Shown here piece by piece: positions 51,401 through 63,049 of a DNA stretch of 64,000 nucleotides. The number at the start of each line of letters is the position of its first letter. The stretch's first letter is position 1. The notes beneath the pieces were generated by a model. The model worked only from the letters and a program-made list of their open reading frames with translations. It was not told where the DNA came from and ran no database searches. Position numbers and translations under genes: made by a program. Origin of the DNA: Saussurea involucrata (taxonomy: Eukaryota > Streptophyta > Magnoliopsida > Asterales > Asteraceae). The DNA lies in the NCBI GenBank assembly GCA_033807775.1, contig CM066327.1, positions 92,278,295 through 92,342,294 of the forward strand, read 5' to 3'.

Positions 51401-54400
51401 GCGGAGGAAACTTCGGATGTAGTCACAAGTACATTTTTTATAAACTCTACACGTGCTAAGGTGTTATTTGATTCCGGTGCAAACCGGTCGTTTGTGTCTC
51501 CTGCATTTGCTGCTTTCCTGTGTTTGAAACCTAAAATGTTAGAACATGTTCTATTAGTAGATACGGCAAATGATAATCAAGTGTCGGTTAGAGAAGTGTT
51601 TGATAGTTGTGTGATTAGTATAGAGGGGTGTGGAGTGCCTATACGATTGTTTCCTATAACTCTGATAGAGTTTGACGTAGTAGTGGGAATGGACTGGTTA
51701 GCCGAGAATCAGGCTAATATGGTATGTGATAAGAAGTTAATAAATGTTGTATTACCTGGGAGGGGACCAGTAGTGATTTATGGTGATCGCAGAAATCATC
51801 AGTCTTGTCTTATATCAATATTAAAAGCACGTAGGTGTGTTAATAAGGGTTGTCAGAGTTACTTGGCCTATGTGATAGATATTAAGCCGGAAAAGAATAG
51901 GATGGAAGATATTCCTATCGTTAGTGTATTCCCTGAAGACTTGAACAGTCTTCCGCCTGTTAGACAAGTAGAGTTCGGTATAGACCTGATTCCTGGAGCC
52001 ACTCCTGTAGCTCGTGCACCGTATCGTTTGGCACCTCCAGAGATGAAAGAAATGATGGCACAACTACAAGACCTATCCGATAAAGGCTTCATCAGACCCA
52101 GCTCTTCGCCGTGGGGAGCACCAGTGTTATTTGTGAAAAAGAAAGATGGGTCGATGAGAATGTGTATTGACTACCGAGAATTGAATAAGCGCATGATAAA
52201 GAACAAGTATCCGCTACCCCGAATTGATGATCTCTTTGATCAGTTAGTTGGAGCTTGCTATTTCTCCAAGATTGATCTAAGGTCCGGTTATCACCAGTTG
52301 AAAGTTAAGGAAGAAGACGTTTTAAAGACTGCTTTTCGAACGAGGTATGGTCATCATGAATTTTTAGTAATGCCATTTGGATTGACGAACGCTCCAGCTG
52401 CCTTTATGGACTTAATGAATCAGGTATGTAAGCTGTATCTCGATAAATTTGTAATTGTATTTATCGATGATATCCTTATCTATTCTCGGTCCAAGGAAGA
52501 GCACGCGCAACATCTTCGTTTGATTCTAGAACTACTGAGGAAAGAAAAGTTGTATGCAAATTTTTCTAAATGTGAATTCTGGCTACGGAGAGTGCAATTT
52601 CTGGGGCACGTGATTTCCGAGAAAGGTATACAAGTCGATCCGATGAAAGTGGAAGCAGTTGAAAAGTGGGAACAGCCTAAGTCAGCAACAGAGGTACGCA
52701 ATTTTTTTGGGTTTAGCCGGTTACTATCGGAAATTCATAAAAGACTTCTCTCGTATCGCAACACCTTTGACTAAGCTGACCCGGAAAAATTTAAAGTTCG
52801 AATAGAAAGCAGAACAGGACGAGGCATTCAGAATATTGAAAGAGAAACTGTGCAGCGCCCCAATTCTATCACTACCTGAAGGTTCAGAAGACTTTGTCGT
52901 TTACAGTGATGCGTCTAAACTGGGATTGGGTTGTGTGCTTATGCAGCGTGGAAAGGTTATAGCTTATGCTTCTCGCCAACTGAATGATCATGAACGGCAG
53001 TATCCTACGCATGATATGGAGCTTGCTGCAGTCGTCTTCGCGTTAAAGATTTGGAGACATTATCTATATGGTTCCAAATGTCAGATTTATACTGATCACA
53101 AGAGTCTTCAACATCTCTTTGATCAGAAGGAACTAAATATGAGACAAAGGAGATGGTTGGAATTGCTGAATGATTACGACTGTGAAATCCTTTATCACCC
53201 GGGAAAGGCGAATGTGGTGGCAGATGCGCTCAGTCGTCAAGAAAGGAGTGGAACAATAAAAGTTATTTCGCTACGAACTGAACTCCTACCCAACTTATTT
53301 GATGAATTGCAGAAGTGTCAAGCGGAGGCTTATCATGATGAACATCTGAAATCGGAAAGGTTAGCGGGGATGTCGGCATTGCTAGTAAAAGATGATCGGG
53401 GGTTATTGTGTCTGGGAAACAGAGTGTGGGTACCTCGATTGGGTGGATTACGTGATCGTGTTTTACAAGAAGCTCATCAATCCCGTTTCTCTATTCACCC
53501 AGGTACAAACAAGATGTATAAAGACCTAAAGAAATTCTATTGGTGGCCGGGGATAAAAAGAGGGATTGCTCAGTATGTGGAAAGGTGTGATACTTGTAAG
53601 AAAGTAAAGATTGAACACCAAAAGCCATTTGGTCAACTACAACGGCTAGAAATACCTATGTGGAAGTGGGAGCAGATTACCACATATTTTATCACAAAGC
53701 TACCAAGAACTCCGAAGGGATTCGATTCTATTTGGGTTATCGTCGACAGTTTGACAAGGTCTGCACACTTCCTACTGATAAAGGAAACCGATTCAATGGA
53801 GCGATTAGCTATGTTGTATATTGATGAAATAGTAACTCGACATGGAATTCCAATCTCGATCATTTCTGATCGTGATAGTCGTTTTACTTCAAGATTTTGG
53901 AGAAGTTTTCAAAGGGAAATGGGGACTCAGATAAAGTTAAGTACGGCGTATCATCCTCAAACAGATGGGCAGAGTGAACGAACAATTCAGACCTTAGAAG
54001 ATATGCTTCGGGCTTGCATTGTTGATTTTAGGGGATCGTGGGATAAGCATTTACCGTTAATCGAATTCGCTTACAACAACAGTTATCATTCCAGTATACA
54101 AGCGGCACCGTTCGAAGTACTGTTTGGTAGGAAATGCCGAACGCCTCTGTGCTGGAACGAAGTGGGAGAAAAACAACTAGCGGGGCCGGAAATAGTTCAG
54201 TTAACCGCCGATAAGGTTACCCAGATTCGAGAAAGATTGAAAGTGGCTCAAGATAGACAGAAGAGTTATGCTGATCGCCGTCGAAAGCCGTTGGAATTTC
54301 AAGTTGGGGATTACGTAATGTTAAAGGTTTCGCCGTGGAAAGGAGTCATCAGATTTGGTCGACAAGGTAAACTTAGCCCAAGGTATATTGGACCATTTGC

Positions 54401-54722
54401 TATCACAGAAAGGATCGGTGAAGTAGCTTACAGATTAGATCTTCCACTAGAATTAAGCAGGATTCATAACGCATTTCACGTGTCAAACTTCCGAAAGTGT
54501 CTGGTTACTCAAGATCAGGCAGTCTCCCTACCAGAGATACAAGTTGACGAAAGACTGAATTTTGTAGAAGAGCCAGAAGCTATAGTTGATCATAAGGTTA
54601 AAGTGATGCGGAATAAAGAGGTCAGACAAGTGAAAGTTCAGTACAGACATCATAAAGGTCAAGATGCTACGTGGGAATCTGAATCGGAAATGAGAGCCAA
54701 ATACCCTCACCTTTTTGCCTAA
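51401..54722 (+). pseudogene. RLG-1 pol (PR-RT-RNase H-IN-chromodomain), broken
   Basis: Protease VLFDSGANRSFV (Asp codon 51470-51472). RT: VFVVKKKDGSMRMC-like block, DYRELN, LRSGYHQLKV, FIDDILIYSRS (Asp pair 52466-52471). Seven T at 52702-52708 shift the frame in RNFLGL; TAG at 52803-52805 replaces a conserved Trp. RNase H resumes at about 52836 (YSDASKLGLGCVLMQ, TDHKSLQHLF, ADALSRQE). Integrase: zinc region HPGTNKMYKDLKKFYWW ... CDTCKKVK. At the first catalytic position ITTYFITKLP has Tyr (53685-53687) where Asp is normal; SDRDSRFTS and HPQTDGQSERT are intact. A chromodomain-like end (EAIVDHKVKVMRNK ... ATWESESEMRAKYPHLF) finishes at 54722. Confidence 0.93.
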
Positions 54723-54747
54723 CTGAATTCCGGGACGGAATTCTTTT

Positions 54748-54760
54748 AAGGGGGAGATGA
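54748..54760 (+). promoter_or_regulatory. Polypurine tract of RLG-1
   Basis: AAGGGGGAGATGA directly before the 3' LTR. Confidence 0.95.
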
Positions 54761-56271
54761 TGTAATACCCCGGGTAAGTCCGTTAAATAATTTAACAATA
54801 ATTTATAATGTTCAGGGTAAGTTTGAGGGTAAATAATGAGTTTAAGGGTGTTTGGGACATTAGTGAAAAGTTGAAGGTCTAAAAGGTAATTAATTAAAAG
54901 TGATATACACCTTCAGACATCAATAGTTTTATTATCCAGATTTAGAAAGATTGTGTATGTGTGCGGGAGTCTGAAGGTGAAAGAAAGCGAAAGAAGAAAC
55001 TGTACGAATAGGGCATCAATCGATTGTGTTAAGAAGAAATCTTGAGGTAAGTCTTTTACATATTATGTTTGTTATCATCAGTAGACCGTTTCTATCGGAT
55101 TAGAATGTTTAATTTAAGATTGTATAGGTTTAATTTGAAACTGGGTAAATTGGAACCGACTGTGTTCTTGAGGACTCCCGGTGAAATCCCGGTATAATCA
55201 ACTTCCGGTGGAGTCCCGGTAATATGGACTCCCGGTAGTGTGGAATCCCGGTAGTATGATTTCCCGGTAGAGTTGACTCCCGGTATAACAGACTTCCGGT
55301 AGTGGAGAGTTCTGGTATTATGAACTCCCGGTATAGGAACTCCCGGTACTAAGAGTCCCGGTACTGTATAAGTCCCGATACCCTGTATAGTCCCGGTAGT
55401 GAGTTAAATACAGTGTGTAATGGAACAGTTGGGGATGGGAAATTGTTAGGCTTTACGTATTTGGTTAGTAAAGCAATTTGTGTATATTAACTTGTTTCAG
55501 ATTCTGTGGAATCGTGGTAAGGGATAGGGGCGTTTTGAAAGAAGCTTACGAACGTGTGAAATAACCAAAACAGGTGAGTTTTGCTTTGAAAACACTTTTT
55601 AACTGGAATACATACATGTGTGGAGTTGGTAGTGAAATTGTTGATAATTATGTGCTCGTATGTGAATTATAATATAGTGAGGTATTATATTTACATGTGT
55701 ATTATAAATGTGTTATAATACGTTGGTCGGGTTTAAGACCGGTGTGATTGGCTATAGAACCTGTATAGCGTTGTTTGGCTGTAGTTGTTGTACAACGTTG
55801 TATATTATTAGTTGGCTTGCTACCACTAATATGGCCAGGAGGAATGAGAAGGGAAGGTATATGGTATGTGAGCTTAATTGGATATATGTAATTGTGTTGC
55901 GTGATTTATGTGAACGAAGTTATATAAATGGTTTTCAAACTAACAGGGATTTCTCACTTTGACCATCAGGTCTAACCCTCATTTTGTTTTAAAATATGTA
56001 TTCCAGGTGGTGGTTCAAGTAAGAGCAAGTAATTAGAGTATTCAATGGATGGCTTTTGTGAAGGGTTATAAGAAGAAGATTTTGGATTGTTTAGCAGTTG
56101 TATCAGCTTATTAAATGTGATGTATGTAATAGTGCAAAGTTAGTAGTAGAATAGTTTCTTTTATTTGTAAAAGACTGCGGGACCGAACTTGTAATTTGAT
56201 GTTTCTTTTGTTATATGAATGTTATGTTACATTGTGTGAATTGTTGTGCATATGGGATTTGGGTCGTTACA
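54761..56271 (+). repeat. 3' LTR of RLG-1
   Basis: 1511 bp, the same length as the 5' LTR, with about 19 substitutions by eye and no indel seen. It is followed by the target duplication CATTG. Confidence 0.97.
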
Positions 56272-56482
56272 CATTGCCATCTCTGCCAATCCTGTGCAAC
56301 ATTCCAAAACCAAGCATATCGATATAAGGTACCACTTCTTGAAACATCATGTTGAACACGGTACAATCGAGATGCATTTCGTGCCAACAGAATATCAACT
56401 TGCAGACTTATTCACCAAAGCCTTAGACGAGAAAAGATTTAATTTCTTGGTGGGTAAGTTAGGAATGATTAATATGATGTGA
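56272..56482 (+). pseudogene. RLC-6 RNase H, last part
   Basis: It continues the frame broken at 48380: AISANPVQHSKTKHIDIRYHFLKHHVEHGTIEMHF, LADLFTKALDEKRFNFLVGKLGMIN, TGA at 56480-56482. No lesion other than the RLG-1 insertion is seen in the RLC-6 RT-RNase H. Confidence 0.93.
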
Positions 56483-57921
56483 AAATCCTCTGTAAGTATA
56501 GCTTTATCTTCTGTTAATAAGTATATATTTCTATTTTACTTAACTTATTGCTTTGATTGATTTATTTCTGTATGTAAATTCTCAATCTTAAATAATTCTT
56601 GATATCACAGAGCTTTTGTAAGTCTGCTCAGAACCTCTGACGACCTCCACAGAACCTCTGGAAAAACAAGACCTATGTACTATGCAAAACTTATCAGTTT
56701 TTGATCCAAGCATAGGTCAAGGGGGAGCAAAAGGAAATTACTTGATCTACAGAGGTGATTAGATCAAGGGGGAGCAAAAGGAAAATTCCTGATCTACAGA
56801 GGTGATTAGATCAAGGGGGAGCAAAAAGGGACCATGAAATGATCTACAGAGGTAAAACTTTCAAGGGGAAGCCAAAGAAGAATGTCGATGAATCTATATC
56901 GACAGAAGTCAGACATCACTGCCTAGAAAAGAAGAACCAAAAAGGTATGTCTCTCGTACAAAAGGTTGTTGAAAACAGTTTTCTGGGACACAAATTATCA
57001 AATATGTCCTAAATATACTGTGGATAACATTTCAAAAATCAAAAGATCAAAAAGTTTCATAAAATTTGAGTTATGAGAAATTTGAGGTCATATAGCCTCT
57101 GCTGAGCTCAACAGAGGCTCTGCCAGAAATATGTCTGAGATCACAAATTAACCCTCTATCGATCTTTTGGAATGTTATCTCGGAAACCGAATACATACAC
57201 CATGACCTTCACGAACAAAACTTTTTCCATAACAGTTTTCTCGGACACCAACTTTCAAATATGTCCGAAAAACATCTCTTAAAACAGATCAAAAATTGGA
57301 TGATCAGAAAATTTAATAGAATTTTTGTTATGAGATTTTTTTCCCTCACAGAGCTTCTGCAAGTTCCCACAGAGCCACAAAACCTCTGCGAGTAAAAATT
57401 CTTAACTAAAAATCCTATTGATCCTCTCTAGTGCCTTTGCAAACGTTTTGGTTAAAGAAGTCATGATAACAATAAGATATATGAGAAAGGAATAAACATC
57501 AAGATTTTCAAAATCACAGAGCTTCTGTAAACCACAGAAGTTCTGTCAATCTGTTACTTGGGCATTTCTGTAGTAATAACGGTTACTTTTACTGAGAGTG
57601 AATCTCATGTGGCTAAGAACAACCCCACGCGCCTAGCATTAATGGGCCGCGCACGACGTCCTGTCATCCTCTGACATGGCCTACGTGTCTCTTTTTCATT
57701 GGGCGTACATGGAAGGTTTTCTGTGGAAAGTTGAACCCGCCGTTCTAACTTGTGTACGGATTCCAAATTTTAATCCATTGCCATATATTTTACTCTTTAG
57801 AAATCTACCGTTTTACCCTTCTATAAAAACCAAGCTTACCCTCTCATAAACTTTTTACAAACCCTCATTCTTCTCCGGCGAAACCCTGCAAAAACCTGCA
57901 AGTATCTTATTCTCATTACCA
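56483..57921 (+). promoter_or_regulatory. RLC-6 post-pol region: PPT array and extra-ORF promoter
   Basis: Four polypurine tracts TCAAGGGGGAGCAAA (the last TCAAGGGGAAGCC) start at 56717, 56764, 56811 and 56861, as a tandem unit of about 47 bp. The rest is rich in CAGAGCTTCTG and ACAGAACCTCTG words (56610-57550). Near the 3' end are ACGTGTC (57683-57689), CATTGGG, TATAAAAA near 57822 and a CT-rich leader before the ATG at 57922. No UTR intron is obvious here, unlike RLC-5. Confidence 0.7.
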
Positions 57922-59683
57922 ATGGCTTCATCTTCTCAAGCTATCTCCCCTGCACACTCTCCGGTGAACTCACCAGAACATTCACCTGCTCATTCTGAAC
58001 ATTCAGAAAACCCCCACCTTGCCAAAAGTATTGAACTAGAAGATTCCGGCGATTCAGCAGAATTTGCTCCGACCACACATCTTCAAAACTTCATAGCAAA
58101 GGATCATTTCGAAAAGGTACTACCAATCAAATCCAACAATTGCTATTTGGTCCCCTCACCCACTACTTTCGGCGAAGCCCATGCCATTCTTCTAAACATA
58201 ATGGAAAATCATATCCTTTTCCCTCTACTCTCAAGAACCGCAAACAAAATTCCAGTTATATATTTGAACCACTTTTGGCAAAGTTGTCGATTTGATAAAG
58301 ATGATTCTCTTATCAAAGGGTACATTTCAAGACCTGACAAATCCGAACATCTGGAAATCAAGTTCAATAGAACAATGTTCTCACTTGAATTCAACCTACC
58401 AACAAGGGGTCTTCTTGGATTGAAGAAATATGCAGAGCAACCAACAGACGACGAGATCTGTCGTTTCGTAGAAATGCTTGGGTACAACACCCAACTGAGG
58501 AAGAGAAATGACTTCTGCAGAGGCAGATTACCACCTCTGTGGAACACCTTGTTCTCAATTCTTAACAGATGCCTGACAAGGAAGATAGGCAGTATTGACC
58601 AGAGCTCACATCAGATATTAACCATCATGTATGGGGTTTACTATGATCTCCCACTGGATTACGCGACCTTAATGATATAAGAGATCATCAACACCATCGA
58701 TAGAAAGAACAACACCAGAAGGGTCAAAGAGAACGATCCTAACTTTCTACCACCTCTGCAATTCCAAAGAATAATGGGAGTTTTGTTCGAACCTCTGTTG
58801 CTGATACAGAACTGGCCAATGGAAGGGCCAATTCCCAAACAGTTCCCAATGAACAAAAATACCCCCACTGATCATGTAGATGGCTACACACACTGCAGAC
58901 CTTTGTCAAAGAACCTTCTGAGGTATGCCACGAATAAAACCCTTAAGAAAGAGTACATACGCGATCATAGAACTCCAAAACCGAGTCCTATGACACCCCC
59001 GCGTTTAGGTGTCCCCCTAGGAACAATGATTGCAGAACCTCTTTCCACTCAAGAAGAAAAGATCACAAACTAGCAAAACACATGGCTTTCAACTTAGCTT
59101 CTTAGCCAAACGTGCAGAGCTCATGGGAAAGAAGTCCTCTTCGAAATCTTCTACCTCTACTCCAAAATCAAAGAAGAGGAAAACTGAAGAAGGCACCTCC
59201 ACAAGCGCTGCAGAAGATCAACCTTCACCTCCTCATGCCACAGAAATTGGCTCCACTGCTCCTCCCTCTTCTCCAAAACAGAAGAAGAAAAGAAAATCGA
59301 AAACCACAGAGGAAGGGGCACCAAAACCTAAGAGGAGGAAAACCAAAAAGAAGCATGGGAAATCACTTGAAAATTTGGTTACCATAGAAGAAGAAGAAAT
59401 CGCAGAAGAAAGAACTGCAGAAGAAGAAGATGCAGAAGTAGAAATGACAGAAGAGGGATATCAATCACCCTATCAATCCCCAGATCGATTTGCTCACCAA
59501 GGAAGCTTAAACGATTTCCTACAGAACCCTGACATTGCCCACACTCTAAATACAGCAGGGTGGACGGCACAACCACTCGACCACCACTCCCCAAAAGAAC
59601 AATACTTCTCTATTTCTGGCATTGACACACATCTGCAAGAAGATGATCAAACACCCAGAGATCAATCAGTTGAGACACCTGTT
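57922..59683 (+). pseudogene. RLC-6 extra ORF, broken and cut by RLC-7
   Basis: MASSSQAISPAHSPVNSPEHS: a Ser/Pro-rich N-terminus. An ordered domain follows (YLNHFWQSCRF, DEICRFVEMLGY, LPPLWNTLFSILNRCLTRKIGSIDQSSHQILTIMYGVY, LDYATLM). Its order of FW, an acidic-aromatic GY motif, a basic KLP/RLP patch, a C-T-K-GS motif and a GYALL/GVYYDL patch parallels the N-terminal domain of the RLC-4a and RLC-5 ORFs. TAA at 58678-58680 interrupts it, the frame continues to 59071, then shifts near 59070. The remainder is Lys-rich with nuclear-localisation-like KKRK patches and Glu-rich (to 59683), where the RLC-7 LTR begins. It is probably the same kind of protein as 1-1425 plus its missing N-terminus. Function unknown. 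Confidence 0.75.
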
Positions 59684-60220
59684 TGTTAGATCTGAGTTTT
59701 GTCAATAAACTAAGTGTTAAAGGTCTGATGAGAAGACTCAGATGTTCTGATATGAAGGGTCAGAGTTCTGACTAAGAAGGCTCAGAAGGATCGCTTTGAA
59801 AGTTTGAGAAGAAGAGTCAGAAGTCTGAGAAGAAGAGTATGAAGTAGAGCCAGAAGTTCTGAGAAGCCTTGTCAGAAGAACGTTCAGAAGTTCTGAACTA
59901 CCTGTTCAGAACTTATAACTAGATACTTTCCTTAGTGTTTAGTTAACTAATTAGGACACGTGTATTGTTCCTATTAGTCATTCATATTTGTACTGTAGCT
60001 TTAATATTTCCGTTGCAGTATATATAGTAGTTAGCACTACATTACTAACTGATTTTCCTCGAATATATTTGTATTCTCTCTTTGTAATCCTTGAGATTCT
60101 CTCTCTCTAAGATCTGTAATTCTGTTCTTCATTGAATACAATTGGGCTTGATCATATTACTTTTCAATTATTGTTTCATACATTGTTGTATTGATTGTAA
60201 GAGTAAATCCTGGACTTACA
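59684..60220 (+). repeat. 5' LTR of RLC-7
   Basis: TGTTAGATC ... GACTTACA, about 537 bp; the end is uncertain because no PBS follows. ACACGTGT at 59956-59963, TATATATAG at 60019-60027. U3 is full of CAGAAGTTCTGA-like palindromes (about 11 CAGAA/TTCTG words). Confidence 0.7.
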
Positions 60221-60439
60221 ATTCTTGTTTGGTTTCTTGATCAAAGTGATTCTATCTGCTTCATGTTGATTAGTATTCAAATTTTTTGTTGAAAAGAAGA
60301 TTTCATTAATTCATGTACTCTAACTGTTTGATGAAATGCATGTGACAGATTTGATCAATTCTTGCATGTTCTAGATCTGTGTTGATTCTCATTTTTTTTA
60401 TCATAATTCATAGTTGATATTTGAATTTGTCATTTCATC
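60221..60439 (+). other. RLC-7 leader without a recognisable PBS
   Basis: AT-rich, noncoding. TGGTATCAGAGC or a close variant is absent; the nearest match (TGGTTTCTTGAT) is poor. Either the leader start is deleted, the LTR end is elsewhere, or another primer is used. Confidence 0.5.
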
Positions 60440-62653
60440 ATGCCTGAGATTGTTGAAGTTTTTGTGAGACCTGCAAGTTCTATAACCAGTTCAGACAATT
60501 TACAAAAATTAAGTCCTGTAAAAGCAAAAGAAACAATTTCTAAACCAAAAACTGAGATTGTTCATTTTGAAAGCAAGATTGCTAATCTTGAAGCCAAATT
60601 TGAGGAAAGTGAAAAAGTTGTTGTAAATTTGCAAAAAGATAAATTCGATCTTCTAAAATATTTCGAAAAGGCTCAAGAAAACCCAAAGATGGTAAAAGAG
60701 ATGAAAAATAGAACTCCAGAAATAGTTCAATCAACTGTAATTTCTGATAAAGGTCCATCTGAAGAATGTCCAAATCTGATAAATACAAGTGGTGAAAATT
60801 CTGAACCTTGTACTCAGAATTCTGATCCTTGTGTTCAGAACTCTGAACAAGCCACTCAGAATTCTGACTTCACTGCTCAGAATCCAAACTTGGATACATC
60901 TCCTATACATGTATCAGAACAAGGGGACAGCTCAGAATTACAAGCAATCATTGATGAGAATGATACAAACAATAACTTTTCAGAGATTGATGTGCTTCCC
61001 AGTGCAAATAAATGGACTAAAAATCATCCTATTCATCAAGTAATAGGTGATCCATCAGCAGGAGTAAAGACCAGATCAGCTACAGCAAATGAAGCAATGT
61101 TTGCTGGTTTCTTAAGTGTGATTGAACCAAAGAAACCTAATGAAGCCCTAGAGGATCCAGATTGGATTTCAGCAATGCAAGAGGAATTGCACCAATTTGA
61201 AAGAAATAAAGTTTGGAGACTCATTCCAAAGTCTGAAGGTAAATCTATTATTGGAACTAAATGGGTATTCAGAAACAAAAAGGATGAGTCAGGTGTTGTT
61301 ATCATAAACAAGGCAAGATTGGTTGCTAAGGGATACTGCCAACAAGAGGGAATTGATTATGATGAGACATTTGCACCAGTAGCAAGAATAGAGGCAATCA
61401 GAATAATTTTGGCCTATGATGCACACAAAAATTTCAAGGTGTATCAAATGGATGTCAAATCAGCCTTTTTAAATGGCAAACTTAATAAAGAGGTGTATGT
61501 TCATCAACCTGAAGGTTTTGTTGATCCATAATTTCCTGATCATGTTTATATTTTAGACAAAGCTTTATATGGTCTAAAACAAGCAAAAAGAGGCTGGTAT
61601 GACACTCTTACTCAACACTTGTTAGTTTCAGGTTTCAAGAAAGGTAAGATTGACACAACTTTGTTTTTAAAGAAACAAGGTGATGATTTAATTCTTATTC
61701 AGATTTATGTTGATGACATAATATTTGGTTCTACCAGTCCAGAATTATGTGATAATTTTTCTAAAATCATGTCATCTGAATTTGAAATGAGCATGATGGG
61801 TGAGCTGAATTTTTTCCTTGGTCTTCAAGTCAAACAATTACCAAAGGGTATTTTTATAAATCAAGGAAAATATGTCAGAGATATTCTGAAAAAGTTCAAA
61901 ATGTCTGATTGTGCTTCTATGAGAACTCCAATGGCAACAAACATAAAGTTAGATGCTGATCTCAAAGGAGTTTCAGTAGATACCAAACTCTATAGAGGCA
62001 TGATTGGATCATTACTTTATCTGACTGCAAGTAGACAATATATTATGTTTTCTACTTGTTTCTGTGCTAGATTTCAATCTAACCCAAAAGAATCACATAT
62101 GTTGGCTGTCAAAAGGATTTTAAGATATCTCAAAGGATCACCTGATCTAGGTTTATGGTATCCAAAAGAAACTGATTTCAAATTAACTGCTTTCACTGAT
62201 GCTGATCATGCAGGAAGTACGTTGGACAGAAAAAGTACTTCTGGTGCTTGTCATTTTTTGGGGGATAAGATAGTGAGTTGGGCATCAAAGAAACAGAATT
62301 GTGTGTCTACTTCAACTGCTGAGGCAGAGTATGTTTCTGCTGCTGCTTCATGCTCTCAAACTTTGTGGATGAGAACACAACTCATGGATTATGGGTATCA
62401 GCTCAACAAAATTCCCATCTATTGTGACTCAGAAAGTGCAATTGCTATTACTCAGAATCCTGTTCAACATTCAAAGACTAAACACATAGATGTGAGGTAT
62501 CATTTTATAAAAGACTATGTGGAAAAAGGAACTATAGAGATGCACTTTGTGCATACAAAGTATCAATTGGCTGACTTGTTTACAAAGCCACTTGATCACA
62601 AAAGGTTCTCTTTTCTCATATGTAAAATAGGAATGCTTAATTTGACCAATTGA
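60440..62653 (+). pseudogene. RLC-7 coiled coil fused to RT-RNase H, one nonsense codon
   Basis: The ATG at 60440 opens MPEIVEVFVRPASS. A coiled coil (VHFESKIANLEAKFEESEKVVVNLQKDKFDLLKYFEK) and a repeat of TQNSDPCVQNSEQATQNSD type follow, then the usual pre-RT linker (KWTKNHPIHQVIGDPSAGVKTRS). RT: VKSAFLNGKLN, YGLKQAKRGWY, YVDDIIFGSTS. RNase H: TAFTDADHAG, STAEAEYVSAAASCSQ, HIDVRYHFIKDY, LADLFTKPLDHKRF. It is one frame throughout except TAA at 61529-61531. Gag capsid, knuckle, PR and IN are missing with the frame preserved across the join. Confidence 0.88.
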
Positions 62654-62713
62654 AAATATTTGTGTTTCTGAGAAATGATAAATGTTTCTAAGTAAAATTG
62701 TCTGAGTAGTGTA

Positions 62714-62920
62714 TTCAGAACTCTGAGTCTTAAGTTCAGAAACTCTGACTCTTAAGTTCAGAACTTCTGAGTCTTGAGATCAGAACTTCTGAATCTTGAG
62801 ATCAGAACTTCTGAGTCTTAAGTTCAGAACTTATGAATCTTGAGTTTAGAAATTCTGAGTCTAGAGTTCAGACCTTCTGAGTCTTAAGGTCAGAGATTCT
62901 GAGTCAATACTTCAGAAATC
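62714..62920. repeat. 22-bp tandem array (TTCAGAACTTCTGAGTCTTA), about 9.5 copies
   Basis: Imperfect units alternate TTCAGAAC and ATCAGAAC starts, directly after RNase H. The core CAGAAYTTCTGA is the same word that fills the RLC-7 LTR and the QNSE/QNSD coding repeat at 60789-60880. The rest of 62654-63460 is AT-rich noncoding, apart from the PPT at 63038-63049. Confidence 0.9.
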
Positions 62921-63037
62921 TAACTTTCAAGAATTTATTTTTGAGAAAAACAAATACTTCAAATGTGCGGATTATGTTTTTCTATTATCTTTTTATCTCA
63001 TCTTTATGTATCATATTTGGTCAAATACATGCTAAAG

Positions 63038-63049
63038 TCAAGGGGAGCA
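63038..63049 (+). promoter_or_regulatory. Polypurine tract-like site of RLC-7
   Basis: GTCAAGGGGAGCAT in the post-pol region, resembling the repeated tracts of RLC-6. Being far from any LTR it would be an internal copy. Confidence 0.6.

Larger units (their letters stand above)
48381..56271 (+). mobile_element. RLG-1: Ty3/gypsy chromovirus, 7,891 bp
   Basis: Two 1511-bp LTRs (48381-49891, 54761-56271), iMet PBS, gag-PR-RT-RNase H-IN-chromodomain order, a PPT and a perfect CATTG target duplication (48376-48380, 56272-56276). The C-terminal chromodomain suggests the Tekay/Del branch (inference). I count about 19 LTR differences by eye (about 98.7% identity). At a commonly used plant rate of 1.3e-8 per site per year this is roughly half a million years. 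Confidence 0.97.

Noticed and set aside
56717..56880. Tandem 47-bp repeat as a CRISPR array
   Set aside because: Plant nuclear context, and units are contiguous degenerate polypurine-tract repeats without unique spacers.
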